Below are positions 28,401 through 36,900 of a stretch of 64,000 bases of DNA, piece by piece. This DNA is from Dyadobacter psychrotolerans. Its GTDB lineage: Bacteria > Bacteroidota > Bacteroidia > Cytophagales > Spirosomataceae. Each line of letters starts with the position of its first letter. The first letter of the stretch is position 1. The notes below the pieces were generated by a model. That model did not search any database and had not been told where the DNA came from. It worked only from the letters and a program-made list of their open reading frames with translations. A program made the translations under genes and the position numbers. The stretch covers positions 62,001 through 126,000 of the forward strand of contig NZ_SMFL01000015.1 of assembly GCF_004349265.1 (NCBI RefSeq). Reading direction: 5' to 3'.

Positions 28401-28672
28401 AATGTATTGGGAGAAGGATGATAATTTAAAAACTTTAATGACTCCTCAAATAACTGACGGTCAGCATGGTGAATCTGCTCCAGTAATTTTTCAAGAGGCA
28501 CAATGTCGTCGCCACTAAAATGGAATAGCGCTTTGGTCCTGTGGCACCAACGCACCTGACCTGTATTAAAATCCAATTCCCATGTCCCTATTCCTGCGGA
28601 TTCGAGCGCCAGTTCCAGGCGTTGTATCTCTGCCGCACTATCCGGACTAAATGGCTTAGATGTGCCTTCCAT
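25451..28672 (-). CDS. Cytoplasmic multi-PAS sensor histidine kinase
   Basis: 1073 residues without membrane segments. Six PAS domains come in a row: about residues 15-130, 150-265, 280-395, 410-525, 535-655 and 665-785. Domains 2-5 are close relatives of each other (VEQAPMAIGLL, IDQAPVATCLF, VASAPAAIGLF, FEQSPIAIAII), pointing to internal duplication. A coiled coil (ERTEELEVMNEELASINEEY) leads to a HisKA domain with His849 in ASHDLQEPLRKIQ and a HATPase (NLISNALKFRK; GTGIGLAICDR). PAS domains sense small ligands, redox or light. No receiver or regulator gene is adjacent, so the partner is unknown. Confidence 0.93.
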   Translation of the reverse strand: MEGTSKPFSPDSAAEIQRLELALESAGIGTWELDFNTGQVRWCHRTKALFHFSGDDIVPLEKLLEQIHHADRQLFEESLKFLNYHPSPNTLSVEIRADEKVEADTIWVSCKGQIHVDPSNNTNRFLGTFIDVTKDVLSREQVREGEKHQRGFQTIVEQAPMAIGLLKGRDFVIELGNEKIFEVWGKDSSVIGKRLIDALPEIKDQVFMEILGDVYECGEPYYGNGMLAKLIRNDSPENVYFDFVYTPMRDDDGVINGIMILATEVTRQYHAIRNLAESESKFRALIDQAPVATCLFVGKDMVVELANQPMIDYWGKDKSVIGKPLREALPELEGQPFLDILDEILTTGEAYSSKNAPVEIEVGGVMSTYYFNFTYKPIFDGEGEVYGIVNMSIDVTAQVLAQKALEESEAKLRSVVASAPAAIGLFVGRDLIVEMPNQAFIDIVGKGPDIVGIPLREVMPELNNQAFLQILDDVFTTGIMYQSFGAQVNIVQNGVMSHNYYNITYSPIFDNEGKVYAILDIAIDVTERVLAQQQVEESERQLLDLFEQSPIAIAIISKDNLTITMANPFYGEMVGRKIEEVIGKPMLEAMPELVGQGFEKLIESVMSTGIPYLSKEQPVDILRNNEIRKIYIDLTYQPQRDAENHITGVFVVATDVTQQVEARQKIEEAESSLRGAIELADLGTWQLDIVNGTLEFSERLKGWFGFEKEDTITPEQGFLPIRESDKPVMQAAMDHALKMGTDGIFDVEYRLDTGGMERIIHAQGKSFYNEKGEVYKVVGTAQDVTVQRKVKLALEQQVQERTEELEVMNEELASINEEYVATNEELAESNNLLVQSNLNLQQFAYVASHDLQEPLRKIQSFGNLLVNRYSEQLGEGVGYLSRMQSAAKRMSDLIEDLLTFSKISSKKENTQTISLSEVIHDVLTDLELVIQESAAEVTVTHLPDIQGDPTQIGQLFQNLISNALKFRKPNVNPVINIRSEIVSNNDLPLSVVPSRAASLYYKFEVSDNGIGFDQKYADRIFQLFQRLHGRSEYTGTGIGLAICDRVAANHGGTISVTSEPGRGSTFSVYLPFQ

Positions 28673-28957
28673 GTAATAAAGTTTTTGTAAACATAACGTG
28701 ATTAAAATATCAGACGAATAAAAGAATATCGTATGTCCTGGTTCTTTGTAGCCAGTTAATTAATGTCTGCAAACGAAAGATATACCCAACTTCTGACATT
28801 ACGTATATCTTGAATATTATTTGGCACTTTCAAAACTTTGTGCCAGAAGCCTTTTACCGATTGAGAAACCTCTTTAAGTTTTTATACAACGTATGTGGGG
28901 AATTACAAATAAGTTTGTTTCATTATTTTTGTCACGTTAAAAACTGGATTACAGAGG

Positions 28958-29740
28958 TTAGTTAAACAGCACCTGCTCATTGGTATAATATGTTTTTCTG
29001 CTGCCGACTTTGTCAATCAGTATTTCTCCTCCGGTTGGAGAAGTCTTTTTCTTACTGTTGTGTACAACCATAAAATCCCGGATTTCACCACTGATGATAT
29101 CGGGATTTGATTTCAGGATTTTCTTTTCCGCATCTTTTAATACCTCATTTATGGATTTTGCCAACATTTTAATCTGTTTTTGAGGAATTTTAGCAGCAAT
29201 CGATTTTGGGTGAATCTTCGCATCCCACAGTATTTCATCCACATAGGCATTCCCAATCCCGCCGATTACCTTCTGATCTGTCAAAACGGATTTGATTGCA
29301 GCTTTGCTTTTTTTTAGTTTTTCTGATAACCATTCTGCTGTAAGTTTTTCGGACAAGGCATCCATCGTATCGCTCAGTTCCGGATTCAGATCGATTTTTG
29401 CAATTTTCTGAAAGTCGGTGAGGATGAGCTGGGTACCGTCTTTAAAGATAAAATTGACAAGCGCATATTTGGGTAGCTCATCTTCTTTCATCTGCATCAC
29501 AAGTTTTCCATGCAGCATCAGGTGCATACTCACCAGGGCATCTGCACCAAAATCGAAAAACAATTCTTTTCCAAGCCTGTAAACTTTCTTCAGCGTTTTA
29601 CCATCAAGATTTTCACTCAGCTCTTTTTCACTGACCTGAGTTTTTTGTTTTACTAACACTTCCAGCTTTTCAAGCTTCTTTCCTTTGAGCTCCTTAGTCA
29701 GATTTTTACTGAAAGCCTGCAAGTCAGGTAATTCGGGCAT
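28958..29740 (-). CDS. Fpg/Nei-family DNA glycosylase without zinc-finger cysteines
   Basis: 260 residues. The N-terminus MPELPDLQAF provides the catalytic Pro2 and Glu3 of the family; the conserved Lys is in LMLHGKLVM and the H2TH region is visible (SVLTDQKVIGGIGNAYVDEI). These enzymes remove oxidised bases and cut the strand. In classical members the C-terminus is a four-Cys zinc finger ending near the DNA-reading Arg. Here the end reads GGEILIDKVGSRKTYYTNEQ with no Cys at all but keeps the Arg, resembling the zinc-less finger known from NEIL1. It stands alone. Confidence 0.9.
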   Translation of the reverse strand: MPELPDLQAFSKNLTKELKGKKLEKLEVLVKQKTQVSEKELSENLDGKTLKKVYRLGKELFFDFGADALVSMHLMLHGKLVMQMKEDELPKYALVNFIFKDGTQLILTDFQKIAKIDLNPELSDTMDALSEKLTAEWLSEKLKKSKAAIKSVLTDQKVIGGIGNAYVDEILWDAKIHPKSIAAKIPQKQIKMLAKSINEVLKDAEKKILKSNPDIISGEIRDFMVVHNSKKKTSPTGGEILIDKVGSRKTYYTNEQVLFN

Positions 29741-30005
29741 GGTGCTAAATTTAGTCTGGTGAAACGAATCTTAAAGACAGTAAAATGCTGATTAAAATAA
29801 CAATACCAGCACTGTCAGGCGATTTCGTTAAAATTAATCTGTTTCCCCTCAAACGGCAATTAATAAAGTCGGCGAGCTTATTCTTTTGAAATAGGACAAA
29901 TTTTTTAAAAAAAATAAAAAAATGACTACGTATGTTTTGCTTCAAATTTGTCTTTACCTATAACTGACTATTGCTAACCTGACGCCTGATCCTAAACGTT
30001 AATCC

Positions 30006-30674
30006 ATGCAAGCCAACTTTATTCCTGAAATTACTGACCCAAAGTCTGGAGTACATCCCAGTCCGGAAAGGATGGGTGATGCGGCTCATGAAACTCAGGA
30101 AGTGTATGTTGAGGTTTTTATTCGGAAAACCTTTGAGGAAAACCCAAGAAAGGGATGTGAAATGCTGTTCCGTTTGTATTACCGCGGTTTATGCACCCAC
30201 GCTGTCCGGTATGTTTATTCCAAAGAAATCGCTGAGGATCTCGTTGCCGACGTTTTTTATACTTTTTGGAACACCCGGGCTTTTCTCTCAGTCACATATT
30301 CTTTCCGCTCATTTCTGTTTCGGAGTGTCAGGAACCGGGCTTACAATTATTTGATGAACGAAATGAAAAAGACCGATGACGGAATTATACTGGTGCATGT
30401 GATGAAAGATAATCTGGTGAATAGACTGCCACTGAAACAGGCCATTTCTGAGGGAATATACGGAAGGATTCGTCCGGTAATTATGATTGCACTTTTGGGT
30501 TCGCTCGGACTACTTCCCGCTGCGCTGTCCAACGGCATGGGATCCGAAATCCAAAAAACGTTAGCTATTATGATCGTTGGCGGTTTGCTGATTTGTATGT
30601 TCCTTTCATTTACGGTTTTACCCCAGATTTTCTATTTGGCGTATCGAAAAAGTAAAAAGGAAAAATCAAGTTAA
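30006..30674 (+). CDS. Chimeric ORF: ECF sigma factor N-terminus joined to the C-terminus of an RND efflux pump
   Basis: 222 residues in one frame with two unrelated halves. Residues about 40-120 are sigma-70 region 2 of the Bacteroidota ECF type (SKEIAEDLVADVFYTFWNTR, then SFRSFLFRSVRNRAYNYL). From residue 126 the chain matches the end of an RND pump: IILVHVMKDNLVNRLPLKQA, then RIRPVIMIALLGSLGLLPAA and an LPQIFYLAYRK ending, parallel to the CzcA-like pump at 33.9-38.3 kb. The join is near base 30380. The sigma part lacks region 4, so it should not bind -35 DNA; the pump part retains only two or three helices. A deletion joining two old genes is the simplest origin. Retained function is doubtful. 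Confidence 0.8.
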   Translation: MQANFIPEITDPKSGVHPSPERMGDAAHETQEVYVEVFIRKTFEENPRKGCEMLFRLYYRGLCTHAVRYVYSKEIAEDLVADVFYTFWNTRAFLSVTYSFRSFLFRSVRNRAYNYLMNEMKKTDDGIILVHVMKDNLVNRLPLKQAISEGIYGRIRPVIMIALLGSLGLLPAALSNGMGSEIQKTLAIMIVGGLLICMFLSFTVLPQIFYLAYRKSKKEKSS

Positions 30675-31083
30675 TCCCGTAATATGCATGGCTTCAACTG
30701 AGTGTTTGTCTAAAATAAAAGGCTGCACAATATGTTTTGAATTCTCATTGCCGGATAATTCCGGAACTTATGACTTGCCCTTTGGGGGTGAGGTTGATAA
30801 GTTTTCCGGAATTTTTTCATTATAGCCGGTATTAAATTTACTTAAAGTCTTCATCTCATCAGAACCGGAACAGCTTTGTCCGGTAATTTTGGTATACAAA
30901 AAGTTTTTTAATCCGGATTATATCAGTGAATTAGATGCTTTAAATATCTAAAGTGCGGGGAACGACTTTTGTATATTTCCGTAAGCAATTGGAACTGCTT
31001 TATGCCAGAATATATTTTTGTGCAAAAAAAAGTGTCCTTTTGTATAATTTGCCGTCAATAGTGCATCACATAAAACACTTGTT
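30675..31083. other. Intergenic region without an intact gene
   Basis: 409 bases. One plus-strand stretch of about 44 codons lacks a start codon and resembles nothing I know. No tRNA. The 3' part just before 31084 is AT-rich and probably carries the promoter of the next gene. Confidence 0.4.
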
Positions 31084-31674
31084 ATGAAAAGTTACATTTT
31101 ATCGTTTGCAACCGTTTTCTGTTTATTTATCTGCGGTGCTAATTCGTTTGGCCAAAGTTTATCTGTTGAAAATTTATTGGACAAGGCCGTGACCCTTTCT
31201 CAAAAAGGAGATTCAACCGGAGCTACTGAGGCTCTGACAAAAGGTACAAGTGCATTGGAAACAGAGGCAAAATCCGCCGGCGGAAGTTTGAAGGATAAAC
31301 TTTTGAGTCAGGCCGGTAATTTGAAATCACTCATTCCCCTGGCATCTTCCGGCAAATTAAGTTCCGGTGTTTTGGGCAAGGCTGTAAGCGCTGTAAAAAT
31401 GCTTGTGGGAGCAAACAGAATAAGCAGTCTGCTTGGCAAAGGAGAAAGCGGCTTGCTAGGCAATGCAGCAAATCTGACAAACAATCTTGGTCTTATCAAA
31501 GCCGGATCATCCATTTTAGGTTCTGAGTCACAAAGCCAGTTGGGAGGGCTTTTAGGAGAGGCAACCAAAGCCGTTAGCGGTTTGGATAAAAAAGGTGTTA
31601 CAGGAAAACTGGCGGCTACTGCGTCATCAAAATCGTTGGGGACTATTGTAAAACTGGTAGGTTCTGCGCTCTGA
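31084..31674 (+). CDS. Secreted Gly/Ser/Leu-rich protein of unknown function
   Basis: 196 residues. A signal peptide (LSFATVFCLFICGANSFGQ) precedes a low-complexity helical body rich in Ser, Gly, Leu, Ala and Lys, with repeated amphipathic segments (LIPLASSGKLSSGVLGKAVS; ISSLLGKGESGLLGNAANLT). No Cys or aromatic cluster appears in the mature part. The composition suggests a surface or periplasmic structural protein, but no family is recognised. Confidence 0.75.
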   Translation: MKSYILSFATVFCLFICGANSFGQSLSVENLLDKAVTLSQKGDSTGATEALTKGTSALETEAKSAGGSLKDKLLSQAGNLKSLIPLASSGKLSSGVLGKAVSAVKMLVGANRISSLLGKGESGLLGNAANLTNNLGLIKAGSSILGSESQSQLGGLLGEATKAVSGLDKKGVTGKLAATASSKSLGTIVKLVGSAL

Positions 31675-32176
31675 TTAAGTTTTAACGAAATTTTAATTTT
31701 GTCACTTTTATCAATAAAAAAATGGCTTTTTTATTTTTCCGTTATTTCCTAAATGTGAAAATTGTGAAATGCAAGTGCATATTTTTGATCGCCTGATTTA
31801 TTAAATGTTGTCCAACTATTATTACTTTTTGAAATAAACAAAAACTATGAACAATACATGCTGTGTGCAGATTAACAGTGCGTTAAGGTGAATGTTGAGT
31901 AAAAATTGGTAATCACTCGTTAATTGGACTATTAAATATTAATCTCCTTTGGTTACATAATATAGGTGATTAACCGATCATATTTAGACTGTATATTTAT
32001 TGCCTGTCTTTGATAAGAATCTAATAGCAAAATATTTTATAGCTGATAAAATAAATGGTTTACAAATCAGTTTTTTTCAATGTGTTAACAGGATATTATT
32101 TAATGTAAATTTTAATTGCAGATAATAATCAATTAATTTAGCAAAAATATGTCACCAGATCACTCAATTTTTATCT
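31675..32176. other. AT-rich intergenic region
   Basis: 502 bases with no credible gene. A short AT-only hairpin (AATAAAAAA/TTTTTTATT, 31713-31735) followed by Ts may terminate the upstream gene. The rest is very AT-rich and presumably contains the promoter and a long leader for the gene at 32177. Confidence 0.4.
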
Positions 32177-32644
32177 ATGAAAGTTAAAGCAATTAAGTTT
32201 TTCTCACCAAATGAAAATGCGCCGGTTACTGCAAAAGCAATATCAAAACCAGCGCCAACCGGTTACATTTCGTCAACCGGAAAACTAGTTCTGCCTTCTG
32301 CTACCCTTGAAGAATTAGGTATTGAAGCAGACTCAGCAAAATTTAAAATCGGAGCGCAGCAGGGAAAAAGAACACTGAAATTTCTTTATCTGATACCTGC
32401 TACTGAACAGGACGAAGCTTTCTCTCTTGAAAAAAGCGGACGTGGATATGTTATTCCGTTGGCACTTATATTGAAAAAAGGCGGAGTGGATTTCGAAAAT
32501 GTGAAATTTACTTTTAGCATCACGCTTTTTAATTATGAAGAAGGCGTTGTAGGTTATGAGCTGGCTTTGGAGAATCCGCTTCCAAAACCTGAATATACCG
32601 GTAAGCCTCGCGGACGTAAAAAGAGAACAGAAGAAGTGGCATAA
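32177..32644 (+). CDS. Hypothetical protein with basic tail
   Basis: 155 residues, soluble. The N-terminal half reads like a small beta-rich domain (YISSTGKLVLPSATLEELGI; RTLKFLYLIPATEQ) and the C-terminus is strongly basic (KPRGRKKRTEEVA), which could contact nucleic acid. No family is recognised. A perfect terminator follows directly. Confidence 0.75.
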   Translation: MKVKAIKFFSPNENAPVTAKAISKPAPTGYISSTGKLVLPSATLEELGIEADSAKFKIGAQQGKRTLKFLYLIPATEQDEAFSLEKSGRGYVIPLALILKKGGVDFENVKFTFSITLFNYEEGVVGYELALENPLPKPEYTGKPRGRKKRTEEVA

Positions 32645-32647
32645 TAT

Positions 32648-32682
32648 AAAAATGGGAGGCTTAGTCAGAGCCTCCCATTTTT
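32648..32682 (+). terminator. Strong intrinsic terminator
   Basis: AAAAATGGGAGGCT and AGCCTCCCATTTTT form a perfect 14-bp stem around a 7-base loop, 3 bases after the stop codon. It can also serve the opposing efflux operon. Confidence 0.9.
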
Positions 32683-32728
32683 GATTGGGTAATCTTCAAC
32701 AGAAATAACTCACTATAACCGAATAACT

Positions 32729-33895
32729 TTATTCTTCCTCTTCGGTATTTTTCAGTTTGGATAGTAAAGTATAAGCGCCCTTCAAAACAATTCCTGACTT
32801 CGTGTTTTCGTAATCTTTTGGAAATTGTACTTCCGTAAATCCGTTTTCTGAAACACCCTTTGTGATCTGAAGCATTTCAAAAGCAGTTCCTGATTTTTTA
32901 GCACTCTGCTTAGGTTTTTCAAGGAAAATATAGGACTGTCCTTCATAATCTACAATTGCTTCATCAGGTAATGCTGTGACAGGATTGGCTCCCGTTTCTA
33001 TAATTGCTTTTACAAAGTTTTCTGGCATCATGCCGTGTTCTTCGTTTGTCAAATGGCAATGAACCCTTACTGTGCGGTCTTCATTAATTTTTTGATTGAT
33101 TAAATAGACCTTAGCCAGATGTTCCTTTCCGGGATTGTTACTCACCGTGAAACGTACAAGCTGGCCAAGTTTTACCTTTTGGATATCATTTTCAAAAACA
33201 GAAAGTTCGACATGCAGATGGTCTGTATCTACGATTTCAAACATCACATCCGTCGGATTTACATATTTGCCAAGATTAACGTTTACTGTTGTTACCGAAC
33301 CACTGATGGGCGCGTATATCGACGCATGATTTACAATGTTACCGGCTTCAAGTGTTTTCATGTTTATTCCGGCTGTCCTCAACCTTTCGGTAAGACCGTT
33401 TAGTCGTGCCTTTTGTATTTTTACTTCTGATGCCGATTGCTGCAGTATTTTTTGAGCATTGATATTTTCTTTACTCAATTCTGTTTGGCGTTTTAATTCC
33501 AGTTGAGCCAGATCCAGTTTGCTTTGCGTTTCCAGATAATCCTGTTGAATCTGAATGAATTCGGGGTTTTCCATTACGGCAAGCAATTGTCCTTTTTTTA
33601 CCTTCATACCTTGGAGCAGTTCTGTTTTTCGGACAAATCCGCCCATTGGTGCTGAAATACTTACCAGGTTTTGAGGCGGGATGTCGATAAGTCCATTGGC
33701 TGTTACAACATCGCTCAGATTTCGGATGCTGGTAGATCCTGTTTCAATACCGGCAGTTTGATATTGCGCTGCTGTAAGTATTATCTCAGTATCGGTAATC
33801 TCCTCAGTTTTCTCTTTTTCCTGCTCTTCTTCTTTTGTTTGTTCACAGGCGAATAGGGCAGTGAAGAGCAATATGGTCATCAATACATTTTTCAT
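32729..33895 (-). CDS. RND efflux periplasmic adaptor, CusB/CzcB-like lipoprotein
   Basis: 388 residues. A lipoprotein signal with Cys in LLFTALFACEQ anchors it to a membrane. The adaptor order is visible: a barrel-sandwich first half (SAPMGGFVRKTELLQGMKVK), an alpha-helical hairpin (LETQSKLDLAQLELKRQTEL), the second sandwich half (IYAPISGSVTTVNVNLGKYV) and a beta-barrel domain. It links the inner membrane pump to the outer membrane channel. It is the third gene of the operon, after the pump, 51 bases downstream. The metal cannot be read from the sequence. Confidence 0.92.
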   Translation of the reverse strand: MKNVLMTILLFTALFACEQTKEEEQEKEKTEEITDTEIILTAAQYQTAGIETGSTSIRNLSDVVTANGLIDIPPQNLVSISAPMGGFVRKTELLQGMKVKKGQLLAVMENPEFIQIQQDYLETQSKLDLAQLELKRQTELSKENINAQKILQQSASEVKIQKARLNGLTERLRTAGINMKTLEAGNIVNHASIYAPISGSVTTVNVNLGKYVNPTDVMFEIVDTDHLHVELSVFENDIQKVKLGQLVRFTVSNNPGKEHLAKVYLINQKINEDRTVRVHCHLTNEEHGMMPENFVKAIIETGANPVTALPDEAIVDYEGQSYIFLEKPKQSAKKSGTAFEMLQITKGVSENGFTEVQFPKDYENTKSGIVLKGAYTLLSKLKNTEEEE

Positions 33896-33946
33896 TTTAT
33901 CGGATTTTTATACAAAATATTTTTCTTCCGGTTTGTGCCAACCGAA

Positions 33947-36900
33947 TTATTTATTGATGAGAAATTCAATTTCAATAACAGAATCATTGTGAAGTTTAAG
34001 CAGGTTAAGATGCGTTAACTGAATGTTTAGCGCTTTTGAAAGTGACTGCGAAAACTCAATGTAGCCGATTTCCCCTGCCTCATAAGCCTTGGTTGCATTG
34101 CTGCTGATTTCATTGGCAAGCGGCAGCGATCTTGATTTAAATACGGAAAGACTTTCAGCAGCTTTTTTATAAGAGTCCAAAGCTTGCTGAAATTGACTCA
34201 TCAAACGTTGGTTGCTGATTTCTAACTGATTTTGAGCCAGCTTTTCACTAATTCCTGCTGCCTTTATTCTTGCTTTTGTAGCTCCGTTAAATACCGGCAG
34301 CGATAAGCCAACTTGAAAACCCTGAAACCGTTTACCGGAACCGAAAAAAGTTTCCGTTCCATTTACATTCTGGAATCCTGTCAGCGATTGATTAAAGTAG
34401 CCCAAACTAAAATCAGGCAGTAAGTTGCTTCGCTGGAGGCTGGTGAGCTTTTGTTCCAAACCGATCTGTTGTCTCAGGTAATTCAAATATGGGTTATCTG
34501 AGATCAAAGAACTATCGGGCAGAACAATTTCTAAAAGGCTCAAACTATCATCCGAAGTTACGACGGGATTTGGGCTGTTCATTAATAGCTGTAATTGCCT
34601 TTCCTGCATACGCTGATCTGCTTGCAAATTGATTATTCGTGCTTGTAAATCAGCCTGTTCGCTGAGGGCCACAGAGTATTCGAGTTTGTTGGCTTCGCCG
34701 GTTTTATATCTAAGTTCGGCAGCTTTCACAAACCGGTCGGTTCTTTGGCTTTGCTGATCCAGCAAAATTTTTTGATGATTAGAAAAAAGCAGGTCGATGT
34801 AAACTTTTTTTACCTGCCTGGTCAGTTCGGCTTTGGTGATTTCGAGTTTTGCATGGACAGTATTAACCTGCTGCGAGAACACATCTTTTCTTTTTCTGAC
34901 CGTTGCCGGATTTGGTATCGATTGCGAAAAAGTAAAATGATTGTCGAACCGGGTGCTGTTATATTGTCCGGCCATCCAGGAAAGCTCCGTTTTGGGAAGA
35001 TCAGCCGCTGTTTTTTTCAATGCTTCCTGAAATTCAATTTGATAAAGTCCGTCTCTAACTTCCAGGTTTTTATCCGTTGCTTCTCTGATGGCATCCTGAA
35101 GCGTGATTTCACGAACTTTGATATCCGGCGTTTGAGCCGATACTTTGGATGGGATCAGTGAAAACGTGATGAATACAAGCAAAAGCAGCGATACAGCTTT
35201 GATCGGATTGCCCGGATTAAAACGTTTTTCAGTTAAAAGGTATAACACCGGCAAAACCAGCAATGTCAGCAACGTGGCCGATACCAGTCCGCCTATTACG
35301 ACGGTTGCCAGAGGGCGCTGCACTTCTGCACCCGCATTTGTGGAAAGTGCCATAGGCAAAAAGCCGAGTGAAGCAACGAGAGCCGTCATTAAAACCGGTC
35401 TCAGGCGGGTTTCGGTTCCCTGCTGAATAACCTGTTTCAAATCATTTAATCCTTGTTTTCTTAAAAAGTTGAACTCAGCGATCAGTACAATGCCATTCAA
35501 AACGGCAACCCCAAACAGGGCAATAAAGCCAATTCCTGCAGAAATACTAAAAGGCATACCCCGAATCCACAATGCCAATACACCGCCGATCGCCGATAGC
35601 GGAATTGCTGTGAGAATTAACAGACTTTGCCTAAGTGAGTTAAAAGTAAAGTACAGAAGTACAAAAATGAGTAAAAGCGCAATAGGTACGGCGATGCTTA
35701 AACGCGTATTTGCTTCACGCAGATTTTGAAATTGTCCGCCATAGGTTGTGTAATAGCCAGCAGGGAGTTTAATGTTCTGGTCAATTTTTGACTGAAGTTC
35801 GTCAACGATGCTGCTGACATCCCTGCCACGAACATTGAAAGAAACAGTGATCCGGCGTTTGGCATCCTCTCGCTGAATTTGATTGGCGCCAGTTTTAATT
35901 TCAATAAAAGCAATTTGTTCAAGTGGTATCAGCTCTCCGTGGGACGTTGATACAAATAACTTGCTCACATCGTCCATCGTTTTTCTGCTTTCCTGATTGA
36001 GCCTGACTACCAGATCAAACCGTTTTTCTCCTTCGTAAACAATTCCCGCGGCACTTCCGGCAAAGGCAGTGTTGATGGTCCGGTTGGCATCTTCTATACT
36101 CACTCCAAACCTGGACATTTGATCTCTTTTGAATTTGACTACAATTTGCGGTAAACCGCTTATCTCTTCCACATAAACATCTTCGGCTCCTTCCACCGAA
36201 CGGACCAGTTTTCCGATTTTTTTTGCCTGCTCTGCAAGTACTTCCAGATCTTCCCCGAAGATTTTAATTGCAACATCCTGTTTGACACCGGTCATGAGTT
36301 CGTTAAAACGCATTTGAATAGGCTGTTGAAATCCGAAGGTCACACCTGCAATTCTTTCTTCGAGAACTGCCTGCATTTTTTCAGCAAGCTCTTCCCGGTT
36401 TTTTGCCTTTTTCCATTGCGATTTATCTTTTAGAATAACCATCAAATCGGCAGCTTCCACCGGCATTGGATCCGTTGGAATTTCGGAAGAACCTATTTTG
36501 CCAACCGTTTCTATTACCTCGTCCGGAAATTCTTTGTTTAATATGCCGGAAGCTTTTTGTACCGCATCAACCGTTTCAGAAAGGGAACTTCCTGTTAGCA
36601 CACGGGTTTCTACTGCAAAGTCGCCCTCATCAAGCTGAGGGATAAATTCGCCGCCCATATTCAGGAACAGGTAAACGCTGATCGCAAAAAGAACAACAGA
36701 AAGAAAAATGGTAACAAAGCTTCTACGGAGGCTAAAAGCCAGTGCCGGAATATAGAGCCTGTGGAAAAATGCGATTATTTTGTCAGAAATATTGACCTTA
36801 TGTGTATTCTGTTTGCTCAAAAATAAAGCAGACACCATCGGTACGTAAGTCAGAGAAAGGATGAATGCGCCTAATATAGAGAAGCTGACAGTCTGAGCCA

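Noticed and set aside
30701..30960. Plus-strand open stretch of about 44 codons before the secreted Gly/Ser protein
   Set aside because: No start codon and no similarity I recognise.
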